Below are positions 20,453 through 29,671 of a stretch of DNA of 64,000 nucleotides, in pieces. The DNA is taken from positions 19,345-83,344 of the forward strand of contig DYMN01000008.1 of NCBI GenBank assembly GCA_020740485.1, in the 5' to 3' direction. The notes beneath the pieces were generated by a model, which had not been told where the DNA came from, did no database searches, and saw only the letters and a program-made list of their open reading frames with translations. This DNA comes from Polaribacter sp. (GTDB lineage: Bacteria > Bacteroidota > Bacteroidia > Flavobacteriales > Flavobacteriaceae). The position numbers and the translations under genes were made by a program. Within the stretch, counting starts at the first letter, position 1. Every line of letters begins with the position of its first letter.

Positions 20453-20530
20453 TGGGTCCTAAAAATTCATTTTTAGAGCTTGATCAAAGAAAAACGCAGA
20501 ACCCATTTAAACGATTCACTTAAATCAAGC
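20453..20530 (-). promoter_or_regulatory. Candidate pseudoknotted leader (SAM-II/SAM-V-like?) upstream of glyA
   Basis: On the minus strand GCTTGAT pairs with ATCAAGC. TGGGTTC inside that loop pairs with GGACCCA downstream (one G-U), which makes an H-type pseudoknot. CTAAAAAT/ATTTTTAG adds a perfect hairpin between the two 3' strands. The first loop begins GATTTAA, as in SAM-II-type riboswitches, and a CTAAAA block follows helix 1. A -7-like TACTTTTG at 20531-20538 abuts the element and would start transcription inside helix 1, which counts against it. TATATTTG at 20711-20718 is an alternative promoter. Confidence 0.38.
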
Positions 20531-20726
20531 CAAAAGTATTAATTTTTTTGACAGCTTGTATCTAAAAATCGTTGTTTCAAAAAAAATCTATCTATCTATC
20601 AATTTATCAGATAATATAGTTGACCTAACATGCTACAATCTTTTATTTGGTCAATTTTTTTATTCTTTTACAAAGAAAAAACATATTTATTCCCATAATT
20701 AACTAATTATCAAATATATAAAAATA

Positions 20727-20757
20727 TTTGGAATATTTAATTTTATTTTTAGATTTG
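20727..20757 (+). promoter_or_regulatory. Promoter of gltB
   Basis: TTTG (20727-20730), 19 nt, then TAGATTTG (20750-20757) is an excellent match to the Bacteroidota promoter. Transcription should begin near 20761, leaving a leader of about 124 nt. Confidence 0.65.
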
Positions 20758-20763
20758 TATTGA

Positions 20764-20813
20764 ACACTTGTTATAAAATTACATTTTCACGAAAACGTTT
20801 TCATAAAAAGTGT
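20764..20813 (+). promoter_or_regulatory. Operator-like palindrome in the gltB leader
   Basis: GAAAACGTTTTC (20791-20802) is a perfect 12-bp palindrome with the central AACGTT typical of LacI/GalR-family operators. It is enclosed by ACACTT (20764-20769) and AAGTGT (20808-20813), which can pair. The site lies just after the expected start of transcription, a usual place for a repressor site. The regulator is unknown. Confidence 0.45.
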
Positions 20814-20884
20814 CATTATATTAAATATTTAATTTTAAAATTGATATTAATACAAAATATATTTAAAAATAATATAAATATTAC

Positions 20885-23800
20885 ATGGGAAAATTTAACA
20901 ACTTAATTCAAAGAGAGTTTCACGATGCTTGTGGTATTGGTTTTATTGCTGAAACATCGGGAAAAGCGAGCAGAAGAGTCATTGAATTATCAATAGAAGC
21001 ATTAACTAATATGTCGCATAGAGGAGCCAATGCTGCCGATGATAAAACCAGCGACGGTACCGGTATTCTCATTGATATTCCTTTGCCATATTTTAAATTG
21101 GTTTTAGCCGAAGAACTAAATATTAAGTATGAAAAAGACAAACTAGGCATAGCTATGATTTTTACTAATCAAGACGAAGTGCCACTATTAGAACAATCTT
21201 TTCATGAACAGACCAAAAAGTTAAATATTGACTATATAGGCCATCGTGTTGTGCCAACCCATCAAGCCATCTTGGGCGATATTGCCAAGGCTACTTGCCC
21301 TTATATTGTTCAATTTTTCTTTACGGAAATAGATGAAGAAGCTATGAGTTTTGAAACAAGACTTTATATTCTGCGTAAAACAATTGAAAATTACATCGTT
21401 TCTCTATCATCCGATAGCTTTATTTGTTCGCTTTCAAGTAAAACTATTGTCTACAAAGGCATGATGAAACCCAATCAGTTGTCTCGTTTTTACGCTGATT
21501 TGAGTCAGCCGGAATTTAAGGTAAGAGTGGCTTTATTTCACGAGAGATTTTCTACCAATACCATTTCAAGTTGGAGTATGGCGCAACCTTTCAGAATGCT
21601 TGGACACAACGGAGAGATTAACACCATCAAAGGCAACAGACTTTGGATGAAAACCCGTGAAGCCACTATAAAATCTGACTTTTGGGGCGAACATCTCAAC
21701 AGCTTAAAACCAATAGTATCTGAAGTTGGTAGCGATTCTTTTTCATTAGACAATATTTTAGAATTTTTAGTTCAAAGCGGACGTAGTCTTTTTCACAGCA
21801 TTATGATGTTAATTCCTGAACCCTACATCTATGATCCCAATATGTCCGATGCACTAAAGGATTTTTATATCTATCACGAAAACCATATCGAACCTTGGGA
21901 TGGTCCGGCTGCATTAGTTTTTACAGACGGCGAAATTGTAGGCGCTAAATTAGATAGAAACGGATTGAGACCTTTGCGTTATACGATTACCAAAGACGGA
22001 TTAGCCATTATGGCTTCTGAAGCAGGCGTAGTTGACATTTCTGATGAAAATATTTTAATGCGACACCACATGAAATCAGGTGAAAATTTTGCTATCAAAA
22101 TAGATGGGTCAGGAATCATCAACAACAAGGAAATAACAGAATTTATTTCAAAAAATGACAAATACTCTGAAAAAGTCAGAACCCATTTATCGATTTTAAA
22201 ACGGGAAAACGACACTGAAGAGTTCTCAAGTTTTGCTATGCCTGAAAAAGGATTTGACAAACGTTTGAGAATAGCTTTCGGAATAGAAAAAGAAGATATT
22301 GAAAGGTTTATCATTCCTATGTCAACCCAAGGCACGGAGACAATAGGTTCAATGGGGGATGATACTGCACCAGCATTCATCTCTGATAAAAACAGAAAAT
22401 TTTATGATTATTTCAAACAACATTTTGCACAAGTAACCAACCCCTCGATAGACTCTATACGTGAGCGCTATGTAATGAGTTTATACAGGTACATCGGATC
22501 TGAAACTGATTTATTAAGTGCAACCGATACTTTTACAGGCGCTATCAGGATAGATAGTCCGATACTTTCCCCAAAAGAGGTATCCCAATTGATGCAAATG
22601 CGTCAGAGTTTTCAACACAAGGTTATAAAATGTATATCTGAAAAGAACGAAAATCTCACAGAAAAAATTGAGAAAATTCAAATAGAATGTGAAGACGCCA
22701 TTCTTAAAGGAACAAAAATTTTAATTTTATCTGATGAAGATTTAAGCCCCGGTACAATTCACATTCCCATGTTATTAGTAGTATCGGCGGTACATCAATA
22801 TCTGATCGAAAAAAAATTGAGAAATAATGTTGCGCTCTTGTGTTTCTCAGGAGAGGTAGTAGAAGACCATCACGTGGCTGCTTTAATTGCCTTTGGAGCA
22901 AGTGCTGTTTATCCTTTTATGAGCTATGAACTCATAAGAGAACATTTTAGCGATGTAGATTGGGCAAGTAAAATGGGGAATTACAGAAAAGTTTTAGAAA
23001 AAGGACTTCTAAAAATTATGTCCAAAATGGGAATTTCAACCCTTAGCAGTTACCACGGAAGCATGTTGTTAAATGCCTTAGGTATTGATGATAAAGTTAT
23101 TAAAAAATATTTTCCTTCTATTAAAAGTCAATTAGGAGGGTTAACAATAGAACGCCTCCAAGAGTTGCTTATCGAAAAAAGTGAAAAAGCTTTCGAGCAA
23201 AATGGAAATGTGGAAGAAACAGGAAAGTTTCGTTATAGAAAAGAAGGAGAAGGACACGGATTTGAACCCAAAGTGTTTAAAAATATTCACAACCTTGCTC
23301 ATGGCAAAAAAAGAGAACCTATTGAATTAGATACCCCAATATACATAAGGGATTTGCTAGATTTTGTCAAGTTAAAATCAATAGAATTGAATAAAGTGCA
23401 ACCCGAAACAGAGATATACAAACGCTTTGGTTTGGGGGCTGTATCCTTTGGGGCTATTTCTGAAGAAACGCACAGAGCACTTGCTAGAGGGGCAAGTCTT
23501 TTAGGCATCCGAAGCAACACCGGCGAAGGAGGCGAACAAAAAGACCGTTTTAGTATTTCTAACCCTGACAAAAGTGAAAATTGCTACACTAAGCAGTTAG
23601 GAAGCGGACGTTTTGGCGTAACTACTACCTATTTGTCTGCCGCAAGAGAATTGCAAATTAAAATTGGACAGGGGGCAAAACCAGGAGAAGGCGGTCAACT
23701 TCCGGGAGATAAAGTTACACTTTCCATTGCGATGAGCAGGCACACTACACCCGGTGTAACTTTGATTTCACCCCCACCGCATCACGACATCTACAGTATT

Positions 23801-25336
23801 GAAGATTTGGCGCAACTCATTTACGATTTACGACAAGTAAATCCGAGAGCCAATATAAGTGTCAAACTCGTTTCACAATATGGAGTGGGTATCATAGCTT
23901 CCGGTGTGGTAAAAGCTGGCGCTGATAACATTCTAATTAGTGGTAACGACGGAGGCACCGGAGCTAGTCCATTGGGTTCAGTAAAAAATACCGGTTTACC
24001 TTGGGAAATAGGTTTAGCAGAAGTACACAGAACCTTAATCCAAAATGGATTGCGCAACCGAGTAACCTTACGCGTAGACGGAGGGCTAAAAAATGGGGAG
24101 GATATAATAAAAGCTGCACTATTAGGAGCTGAAGAATTCGATTTCGGTACTGCTGCCGTTGTAGCTTTGGGCTGTGTGATGGCGCGTCAATGCCACAGTA
24201 ACACTTGTCCTGTGGGGATTGCTACCCAAGACCCTGAACTCAGAAAGAAATTTAAAGGGAAACCTGAAAATTTGGTAAATTATATCACTGAAGTTGCGAC
24301 AGAAGTGAGAGAAATTTTGAGTAAAATGGGATATGAAAAATTAGACGAAATTATCGGAAGGAATGATTTACTTAAACCCAATCCAAAATGGCAAGATTTT
24401 ATAACTAAAAAGAATATAGACTTAAATTCCCTTCTAACATCAGTTCAACAAGAACATTACGGCATTTATCCTACTAATAAAGTTAAAAATGCTTCTGTTG
24501 AATATGAAAATCATTTTTCTGACAGCATTTATCAAGAAGTTTTGCCGGCACTGATGACCCATGCGCGCGTGGTTGTCAGCCGAAAACTAAAAAGCACCGA
24601 TAGATCCGTAGGTACACGTATTTCCGGATTGATTGCCTTCCTTTATGGAACCAGCGATTTTAAAGGATATATTCAATATAAACTAGAAGGGGCTGCCGGT
24701 CAGAGTTTAGGTGCTTTTTTAGTGGATAACATGGAAATCAGGTTGTCAGGAATAGCTAATGATTACGTTGGGAAGGGATTAAGTGGCGGTCTGATTACCA
24801 TCAGGTTCCCCAAAAATAAAAGAACACAGTTAGGAGGAAATACCATTATTGGAAATGTAGCTTTATATGGTGCAACATCCGGCGAAGTTTTTATAGCTGG
24901 CAAAGCCGGCGAGCGTTTTGCTATCCGAAACAGTGGTGCAGCAGCCGTCGTTGAAGGAGTTGGCAACCATTGCTGTGAATACATGACACGTGGATTTATA
25001 GTTGTTCTGGGTGATTCAGGTAAAAATATCGGTGCCGGAATGTCCGGAGGTACTATTTATTTTTATAACGATAAAGAAAACATTGAGAAAAGCATCAATC
25101 GGGAATACGTAAAAATTAGTCCCATTTCACCATCGGATGAAGAACTCTTATATAAATATTTAGTGAATCACGAATTTCAAACCGGTTCTACTTTGACAAA
25201 GCAAATCATCAAAAACTGGAGAGAAACTAAAAATCTTTTTGTAAAAGTAAGTTCAATAGCCGCTGAAAATGTGGACTATGATAAGATTTTTGAAGAGCAA
25301 TTTAAGAATAGGCTGTTGAGTGTTTTTAATACATAA
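20885..25336 (+). CDS. gltB: Glutamate synthase large subunit
   Basis: The 1483-residue protein has the glutaminase domain with the catalytic cysteine Cys16 (after a short propeptide, HDACGIGF), the central domain, the FMN-binding synthase domain, the 3Fe-4S cysteines in CxxxxxCxxxxC near 1096-1107 (ARQCHSNTCPVG) and the C-terminal beta-helix GXGXG domain. It makes two glutamates from glutamine and 2-oxoglutarate using electrons from the small subunit GltD. gltD is normally next to gltB, but the next gene here is a convergent fabH, so gltD must lie elsewhere or ferredoxin may be the donor. A strong promoter and a palindromic leader precede it. Confidence 0.97.
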   Translation: MGKFNNLIQREFHDACGIGFIAETSGKASRRVIELSIEALTNMSHRGANAADDKTSDGTGILIDIPLPYFKLVLAEELNIKYEKDKLGIAMIFTNQDEVPLLEQSFHEQTKKLNIDYIGHRVVPTHQAILGDIAKATCPYIVQFFFTEIDEEAMSFETRLYILRKTIENYIVSLSSDSFICSLSSKTIVYKGMMKPNQLSRFYADLSQPEFKVRVALFHERFSTNTISSWSMAQPFRMLGHNGEINTIKGNRLWMKTREATIKSDFWGEHLNSLKPIVSEVGSDSFSLDNILEFLVQSGRSLFHSIMMLIPEPYIYDPNMSDALKDFYIYHENHIEPWDGPAALVFTDGEIVGAKLDRNGLRPLRYTITKDGLAIMASEAGVVDISDENILMRHHMKSGENFAIKIDGSGIINNKEITEFISKNDKYSEKVRTHLSILKRENDTEEFSSFAMPEKGFDKRLRIAFGIEKEDIERFIIPMSTQGTETIGSMGDDTAPAFISDKNRKFYDYFKQHFAQVTNPSIDSIRERYVMSLYRYIGSETDLLSATDTFTGAIRIDSPILSPKEVSQLMQMRQSFQHKVIKCISEKNENLTEKIEKIQIECEDAILKGTKILILSDEDLSPGTIHIPMLLVVSAVHQYLIEKKLRNNVALLCFSGEVVEDHHVAALIAFGASAVYPFMSYELIREHFSDVDWASKMGNYRKVLEKGLLKIMSKMGISTLSSYHGSMLLNALGIDDKVIKKYFPSIKSQLGGLTIERLQELLIEKSEKAFEQNGNVEETGKFRYRKEGEGHGFEPKVFKNIHNLAHGKKREPIELDTPIYIRDLLDFVKLKSIELNKVQPETEIYKRFGLGAVSFGAISEETHRALARGASLLGIRSNTGEGGEQKDRFSISNPDKSENCYTKQLGSGRFGVTTTYLSAARELQIKIGQGAKPGEGGQLPGDKVTLSIAMSRHTTPGVTLISPPPHHDIYSIEDLAQLIYDLRQVNPRANISVKLVSQYGVGIIASGVVKAGADNILISGNDGGTGASPLGSVKNTGLPWEIGLAEVHRTLIQNGLRNRVTLRVDGGLKNGEDIIKAALLGAEEFDFGTAAVVALGCVMARQCHSNTCPVGIATQDPELRKKFKGKPENLVNYITEVATEVREILSKMGYEKLDEIIGRNDLLKPNPKWQDFITKKNIDLNSLLTSVQQEHYGIYPTNKVKNASVEYENHFSDSIYQEVLPALMTHARVVVSRKLKSTDRSVGTRISGLIAFLYGTSDFKGYIQYKLEGAAGQSLGAFLVDNMEIRLSGIANDYVGKGLSGGLITIRFPKNKRTQLGGNTIIGNVALYGATSGEVFIAGKAGERFAIRNSGAAAVVEGVGNHCCEYMTRGFIVVLGDSGKNIGAGMSGGTIYFYNDKENIEKSINREYVKISPISPSDEELLYKYLVNHEFQTGSTLTKQIIKNWRETKNLFVKVSSIAAENVDYDKIFEEQFKNRLLSVFNT

Positions 25337-25391
25337 AAAAACTAATCTTTCTGTTCGTTAATTTCAAAATATAAATCAATGGTTTAAAAAT

Positions 25392-25430
25392 AAAAAATCC
25401 GGTATCAGAACTTCTGAAACCGGATTTTTT
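25392..25430. terminator. Bidirectional terminator between gltB and fabH
   Basis: Arms AAAAAATCCGGT (25392-25403) and ACCGGATTTTTT (25419-25430) are perfect complements, with an inner TCAGA/TCTGA extension. Confidence 0.88.
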
Positions 25431-25448
25431 AATTTTATGTTAGAGTAT

Positions 25449-26450
25449 TTACCACCTTAAAATCACACTTCCCCAAGTAAAACCACCTCCAAATGCAGAT
25501 AGTATCACATAATCACCTTCTTTAATTCTGCCTTGTTCTCTTGCTTCTACAAGTGCAATAGGAATGGTAGCAGCGGTAGTATTGCCGTATTTTTGGATGT
25601 TGTTAAACACTTGGTTATCACGAAAACGAAATTTGCGTTGCACCATTTGAGAAATCCGTAAGTTGGCTTGGTGTGGAATAAAAAGATTTACTTGTTCCGG
25701 AGTTATATTTACCGCTTGCATGGCTTCTTCCATAGATTCACCAAAACGGTTGATGGCGTGTTTGAACACCAACGGTCCATCCATATAAGGATAATAAGAC
25801 AAATCATCGGGATTTGCCATGAGTTCAGTCACCCATTTTTTCATGGCTGGAGCTGTAACTGCCAATTGCTCAGCGTATTCACCTTGTGAATGTAAATTAG
25901 CAGTTAAAATACCATGTCCTTCTTTGTCGCTTCTTGATAAAACCACTGCTCCTGCCCCATCACCAAATAAAACAGCTACTTGACGTCCACGTGTTGTTTT
26001 ATCTAATCCGTTTGAATGAAATTCTGCCCCAATAACCAAAATATTTTTGTACATTCCAGTTTTAATAAATTGGTCAGCAACGGTTAAACTATAAATAAAT
26101 CCTGTACACTGATTGCGCACATCCAAAGCCCCTATATTTGGCATTCCCAATAAATGTTGGATTTGCACTCCCCCACCCGGAAAATAATAGTCAGGACTTA
26201 GCGTAGCAAAAACAATAAAATCAATATCGTCTTTGGTTAAACCTGCATCTTCAATGGCTTTACGAGCGGCTTTGGCTCCCATAACAGATGAAGTATCGTC
26301 ACTCCCCGGTTTGACCCAACGGCGTTCTTGAATTCCTGAGCGCTCTTGAATCCACTCGTCCGAAGTGTCCATTATTTTTGTTAAGTCGTGGTTAGTAACC
26401 ACATTGTCAGGGACATAAAATCCCATTCCTGTTATTCTGGATTGAAACAT
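25449..26450 (-). CDS. fabH: 3-oxoacyl-ACP synthase III
   Basis: From the ATG at 26450 the product is 333 residues, the usual FabH length. The catalytic triad is Cys115 (NQCTGF), a His in IPHQANLRI and an Asn in QKYGNTTAAT. It condenses acyl-CoA with malonyl-ACP to start fatty acid synthesis. The frame stays open to an ATG at 26519, but that stretch is made of CAACTT-type repeats and is better read as leader. The C-terminal FGGGFTWGSVILRW is typical. No other fatty acid synthesis gene is adjacent. Confidence 0.93.
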   Translation of the reverse strand: MFQSRITGMGFYVPDNVVTNHDLTKIMDTSDEWIQERSGIQERRWVKPGSDDTSSVMGAKAARKAIEDAGLTKDDIDFIVFATLSPDYYFPGGGVQIQHLLGMPNIGALDVRNQCTGFIYSLTVADQFIKTGMYKNILVIGAEFHSNGLDKTTRGRQVAVLFGDGAGAVVLSRSDKEGHGILTANLHSQGEYAEQLAVTAPAMKKWVTELMANPDDLSYYPYMDGPLVFKHAINRFGESMEEAMQAVNITPEQVNLFIPHQANLRISQMVQRKFRFRDNQVFNNIQKYGNTTAATIPIALVEAREQGRIKEGDYVILSAFGGGFTWGSVILRW

Positions 26451-26490
26451 GTTAAGGTATGAAGTTAGAAGTTGAAAGTTGGAAGTACAA
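26451..26490 (-). repeat. CAACTT-type leader repeat before fabH
   Basis: Read on the minus strand, degenerate AACTTCC/AACTTTC/AACTTCT units run up to the fabH ATG. They resemble those before umuC and contain almost no G. Confidence 0.45.
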
Positions 26491-26560
26491 ATATTTCCAG
26501 CTATTTTAAAACTTATCAAAAATACAAAAAATTATGCAATACATAATATGCTATGCATAA

Positions 26561-27178
26561 TTATTTATAACCAATATATAATCCGGTACCGTATTCTACA
26601 AATATCCGATTGGTTTTATTGAAATAGGGTTGAATTTCTTGCTCAAAATGAAGTTTAAAATGCTTGTAATCACTTTTTTCCATAAACTCTAAAAATCGAA
26701 CAAAAGCAGGGGTTTTACCTATAAATTCATTGATAACCACGTATTTTTTAGCAATTCTGCTCATTTCTGATAGTATTTTGGCTCTCTTATCAGATTTTAC
26801 TCCGTGCAATACATAAGAAGCGGTAACAATGTCAATGCTATTATCTGCAAACTGTGAGAGGTTTTCCGCATTTCCTAAAGAGAACTTGATGTTTGGATAT
26901 TTTTTCTGACTTTCAGCCAACATTTTTTCTGAAAAATCTACCGCATTTATCGTCCCCACTTTGTTTAATTCGTACATGGCAGCCCAAGCACCTGTGCCTG
27001 TTCCGATATCTAATACCGTCAAACCTTCAATCGGGAACTCAGCTTTTAAAACTTCAAATGTTTTTTGGTATTTATCCTGCAAAACGTGGTCTACTTTACT
27101 ATAATAGGGCGCAATCAAATTAAAAATATATTTAGCTCTGATATCAGGATTGGATGAAAAATAGTGGAAAATAGACAT
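26561..27178 (-). CDS. Class I SAM-dependent methyltransferase
   Basis: The 205-residue protein has a Rossmann-type methyltransferase core: motif I VLDIGTGTGAWA near 65, an acidic residue at NAVDFS, and IVTASYVLHGV as motif IV. The N-terminal stretch (FNLIAPYYSKVD) resembles the UbiE/MenG-like group. The substrate cannot be told. TATTTTTG on the minus strand at 27210-27217 is a likely -7 box. The gap to fabH is about 110 bp, so cotranscription is possible but not shown. Confidence 0.8.
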   Translation of the reverse strand: MSIFHYFSSNPDIRAKYIFNLIAPYYSKVDHVLQDKYQKTFEVLKAEFPIEGLTVLDIGTGTGAWAAMYELNKVGTINAVDFSEKMLAESQKKYPNIKFSLGNAENLSQFADNSIDIVTASYVLHGVKSDKRAKILSEMSRIAKKYVVINEFIGKTPAFVRFLEFMEKSDYKHFKLHFEQEIQPYFNKTNRIFVEYGTGLYIGYK

Positions 27179-27545
27179 TATATTGAAGTTTTAGATTGGT
27201 ATTTCGCACCAAAAATATTAATTTTTTTGATAAGACCATACAAAGCACTTACATTAATAAAATCTGTCAATTTGTCATTCAAATAGCTTTGGTATTTTTT
27301 TTGACTATCACAAATCGTTTAAAGTTTAAAGTTTTATGATTCGTTTAAAAAAATTTATATTTAACATAGTTATCCAATCTTAATAATCAATCAACCAATA
27401 ACTAAAAAACCGGTGGTATCGATACGATTTTTTTTTAAAGCAAATTTCTAAAAATGATGTTAATCATAATCAAAAAAAATCACTCAACCACCTAATAACC
27501 AATTAACCTAATAATCAATAATCAATCAACCAATAACTTAATCAA
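27179..27545. repeat. htpG upstream region with 22-bp direct repeat
   Basis: This is 367 bp without a gene. A 22-nt sequence ending CAATCAACCAATAACT occurs exactly at 27382-27403 and again at 27517-27538, the second copy ending 7 nt before the htpG ATG. Further CCTAATAACCAATTAACC-like units lie between. The self-complementary GTATCGATAC is at 27416-27425. No consensus TAnnTTTG box for htpG was found. Confidence 0.55.
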
Positions 27546-29420
27546 ATGAGCAAAGGTAATATCAACATCTCCACTGAGAACATTTTTCCCATTATCAAAA
27601 AATTCTTGTATTCCGACCACGAAATTTTCTTGCGTGAGTTGGTTTCTAATGCTACGGATGCTACCCTAAAATTGAAACATCTTTTCAGCATCGGCGAAGC
27701 CAAGGGAGAATACGGCAATCCTATTATTGAAATCAAAATTGACAAAAAGAAAAAAACCTTGCATATCATAGACCAAGGTATCGGGATGACGGAAGAAGAA
27801 GTGAAAAAATACATCAATGAAATTGCTTTTTCGGGGGCTGAAGAGTTTGTAAATAAATACAAAGACAAATTAGGTGACACCGGTATTATTGGTCACTTCG
27901 GATTAGGGTTTTATTCTGCCTTTATGGTTTCTGAAAAAGTAGAAATTTTGACCAAATCCTATCAAGATGGCAGTCAAGCCGTACGTTGGGAATGTGATGG
28001 CAGTCCGGAATATATTCTTGAGAACATTGAAAAATCGGAACGCGGCACTGAAATCATTTTACATATAGACAAGGATTCTAAAGAATTCTTAGAAGAAAGT
28101 CGCGTCAACGAATTGTTACAAAAATACAATCGTTTTATGCCGATTCCTATCAAACACGGAATGAAAACCGAATATGTTTCTGTAGGGGAAGGTGACGATG
28201 CGAAAGAAGAAAAAATTGAAGTGGACAACATTATCAACAACCCGAATCCGGCTTGGACTAAAAAACCAAGTGAATTGACCGATGAAGATTACAAGAATTT
28301 TTATCGCGAATTGTATCCCATGCAGTTTGACGAACCCTTGTTTCACATTCACTTGAATGTAGATCATCCGTTTCATTTGACCGGAATTTTGTTTTTTCCT
28401 AAAATGACCAAAAATTTGGATATTCAAAAAGATAGAATCCAATTGTATCAAAATCAAGTGTTTGTTACAGATAATGTAGAAGGCATTGTTCCAGATTTCT
28501 TGCAAATGTTGAAGGGAGTTATTGATTCACCGGATATTCCACTCAACGTATCTCGCAGTTATCTGCAAGCAGATGGAGCTGTTAAGAAAATAAAAGACCA
28601 CATCACCAAAAAAGTAGCAGATAAATTGGCGGGATTATTTAAGAACGAGCGTGAAAATTTTGAAAATAAATGGGATGATATTAAAGTAATCATAGAGTAT
28701 GGCATGCTTTCAGAAGATAAATTCTATGAAAAAGCCAAAACGTTTGCTTTATTCCCTACGGTGGACAAAAAGTATTTTACTTTCGAGGAATTAAAAGAAA
28801 AAACCAAAGATTTACAAACTGACAAAGATGGCAATTTAGTCCTTCTTTACGCTTCAGACGAAGCTAAACAACATTCGTTTATAGAAAAAGCACAAGCCAA
28901 AGGCTATGAAGTTTTGATTATGAATTCGCCAATCGTTTCGCATTTGTTGCAAAAATTGGAAGGCGATAATGAAAAAGTGAAATTTGCACGGGTAGATGCT
29001 GATTTTATCGACAATTTGATCAAAAAAGACGATACCAAAATCTCTAAACTTTCAGATGATGAAAAGAAAAAATTGGAAGACATTGTGAAAGAAGTGGTTC
29101 CTGCATCTAACTATAATGTTCAAATGGAAGCCTTAGATAGCGATGAAGCGCCATTCATCATCACCCAACCCGAATTTATGCGCCGTTACAAAGAAATGAG
29201 TATGACCGGTGGTGGTATGATGGGATTTGGTGATTTTCCCGATTCTTACAATTTGGTCGTTAACACTAATCATCCGTTGATGGATAAAATCTTGAATGAC
29301 CCCGAACACAATAAAGACATGGTCAATCAAGCCTTGGATCTAGCAAAATTATCCCAAAACTTATTGACAGGAAAAGATTTAACCGAGTTTGTGAAACGCA
29401 GCTTCGAAATGATGAAATAG
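27546..29420 (+). CDS. htpG: Molecular chaperone HtpG (Hsp90)
   Basis: The 624-residue protein has the GHKL ATP-binding domain (ELVSNATDA, IDQGIGMT, GHFGLGFYSAFMV), the middle domain (NVSRSYLQAD) and the C-terminal dimerisation domain. It is an ATP-driven cytoplasmic chaperone. The length matches bacterial Hsp90. The last part contains a MTGGGMMGFGDFPD loop that is Gly/Met-rich. The upstream region has direct repeats but no recognisable heat-shock operator. Confidence 0.97.
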   Translation: MSKGNINISTENIFPIIKKFLYSDHEIFLRELVSNATDATLKLKHLFSIGEAKGEYGNPIIEIKIDKKKKTLHIIDQGIGMTEEEVKKYINEIAFSGAEEFVNKYKDKLGDTGIIGHFGLGFYSAFMVSEKVEILTKSYQDGSQAVRWECDGSPEYILENIEKSERGTEIILHIDKDSKEFLEESRVNELLQKYNRFMPIPIKHGMKTEYVSVGEGDDAKEEKIEVDNIINNPNPAWTKKPSELTDEDYKNFYRELYPMQFDEPLFHIHLNVDHPFHLTGILFFPKMTKNLDIQKDRIQLYQNQVFVTDNVEGIVPDFLQMLKGVIDSPDIPLNVSRSYLQADGAVKKIKDHITKKVADKLAGLFKNERENFENKWDDIKVIIEYGMLSEDKFYEKAKTFALFPTVDKKYFTFEELKEKTKDLQTDKDGNLVLLYASDEAKQHSFIEKAQAKGYEVLIMNSPIVSHLLQKLEGDNEKVKFARVDADFIDNLIKKDDTKISKLSDDEKKKLEDIVKEVVPASNYNVQMEALDSDEAPFIITQPEFMRRYKEMSMTGGGMMGFGDFPDSYNLVVNTNHPLMDKILNDPEHNKDMVNQALDLAKLSQNLLTGKDLTEFVKRSFEMMK

Positions 29421-29564
29421 CCATAAGAATTATATCATACCAACCGGAGATGATCAAATGGCTATAACATGTGACCAATAAAAAACAATAAATTTAAACA
29501 CATGAAATAATAGCACAAGGATTACACAGCTTTTGCAAATTTTCACAGTTTTTTTTTATTTGTA

Positions 29565-29582
29565 TCCCAATAACAATAGGGA
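29565..29582. repeat. Degenerate copy of the TCCC...GGGA palindrome
   Basis: TCCCAATA-AC-AATAGGGA keeps the 18-bp length and TCCC/GGGA ends of the dispersed palindrome but has lost pairing at inner positions. Confidence 0.35.
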
Positions 29583-29591
29583 TGTAAATAT

Positions 29592-29640
29592 AACCACAAC
29601 AATTTGATGATTACTTTTATCATATTGTTGTGGTTTTATT
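29592..29640 (+). terminator. Hairpin terminator downstream of htpG
   Basis: AACCACAACAAT (29592-29603) and ATTGTTGTGGTT (29624-29635) form a perfect 12-bp stem, followed by TTATTATTTTT. It lies 170 bp after htpG and just before the DUF1003 gene. Confidence 0.65.
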
Positions 29641-29671
29641 ATTTTTACATCAAATTAAAAAAATCAAAATC

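Noticed and set aside
20588..20600. ATCTATCTATC microsatellite before gltB
   Set aside because: Only about three units, far from start codons; no sign of phase variation.
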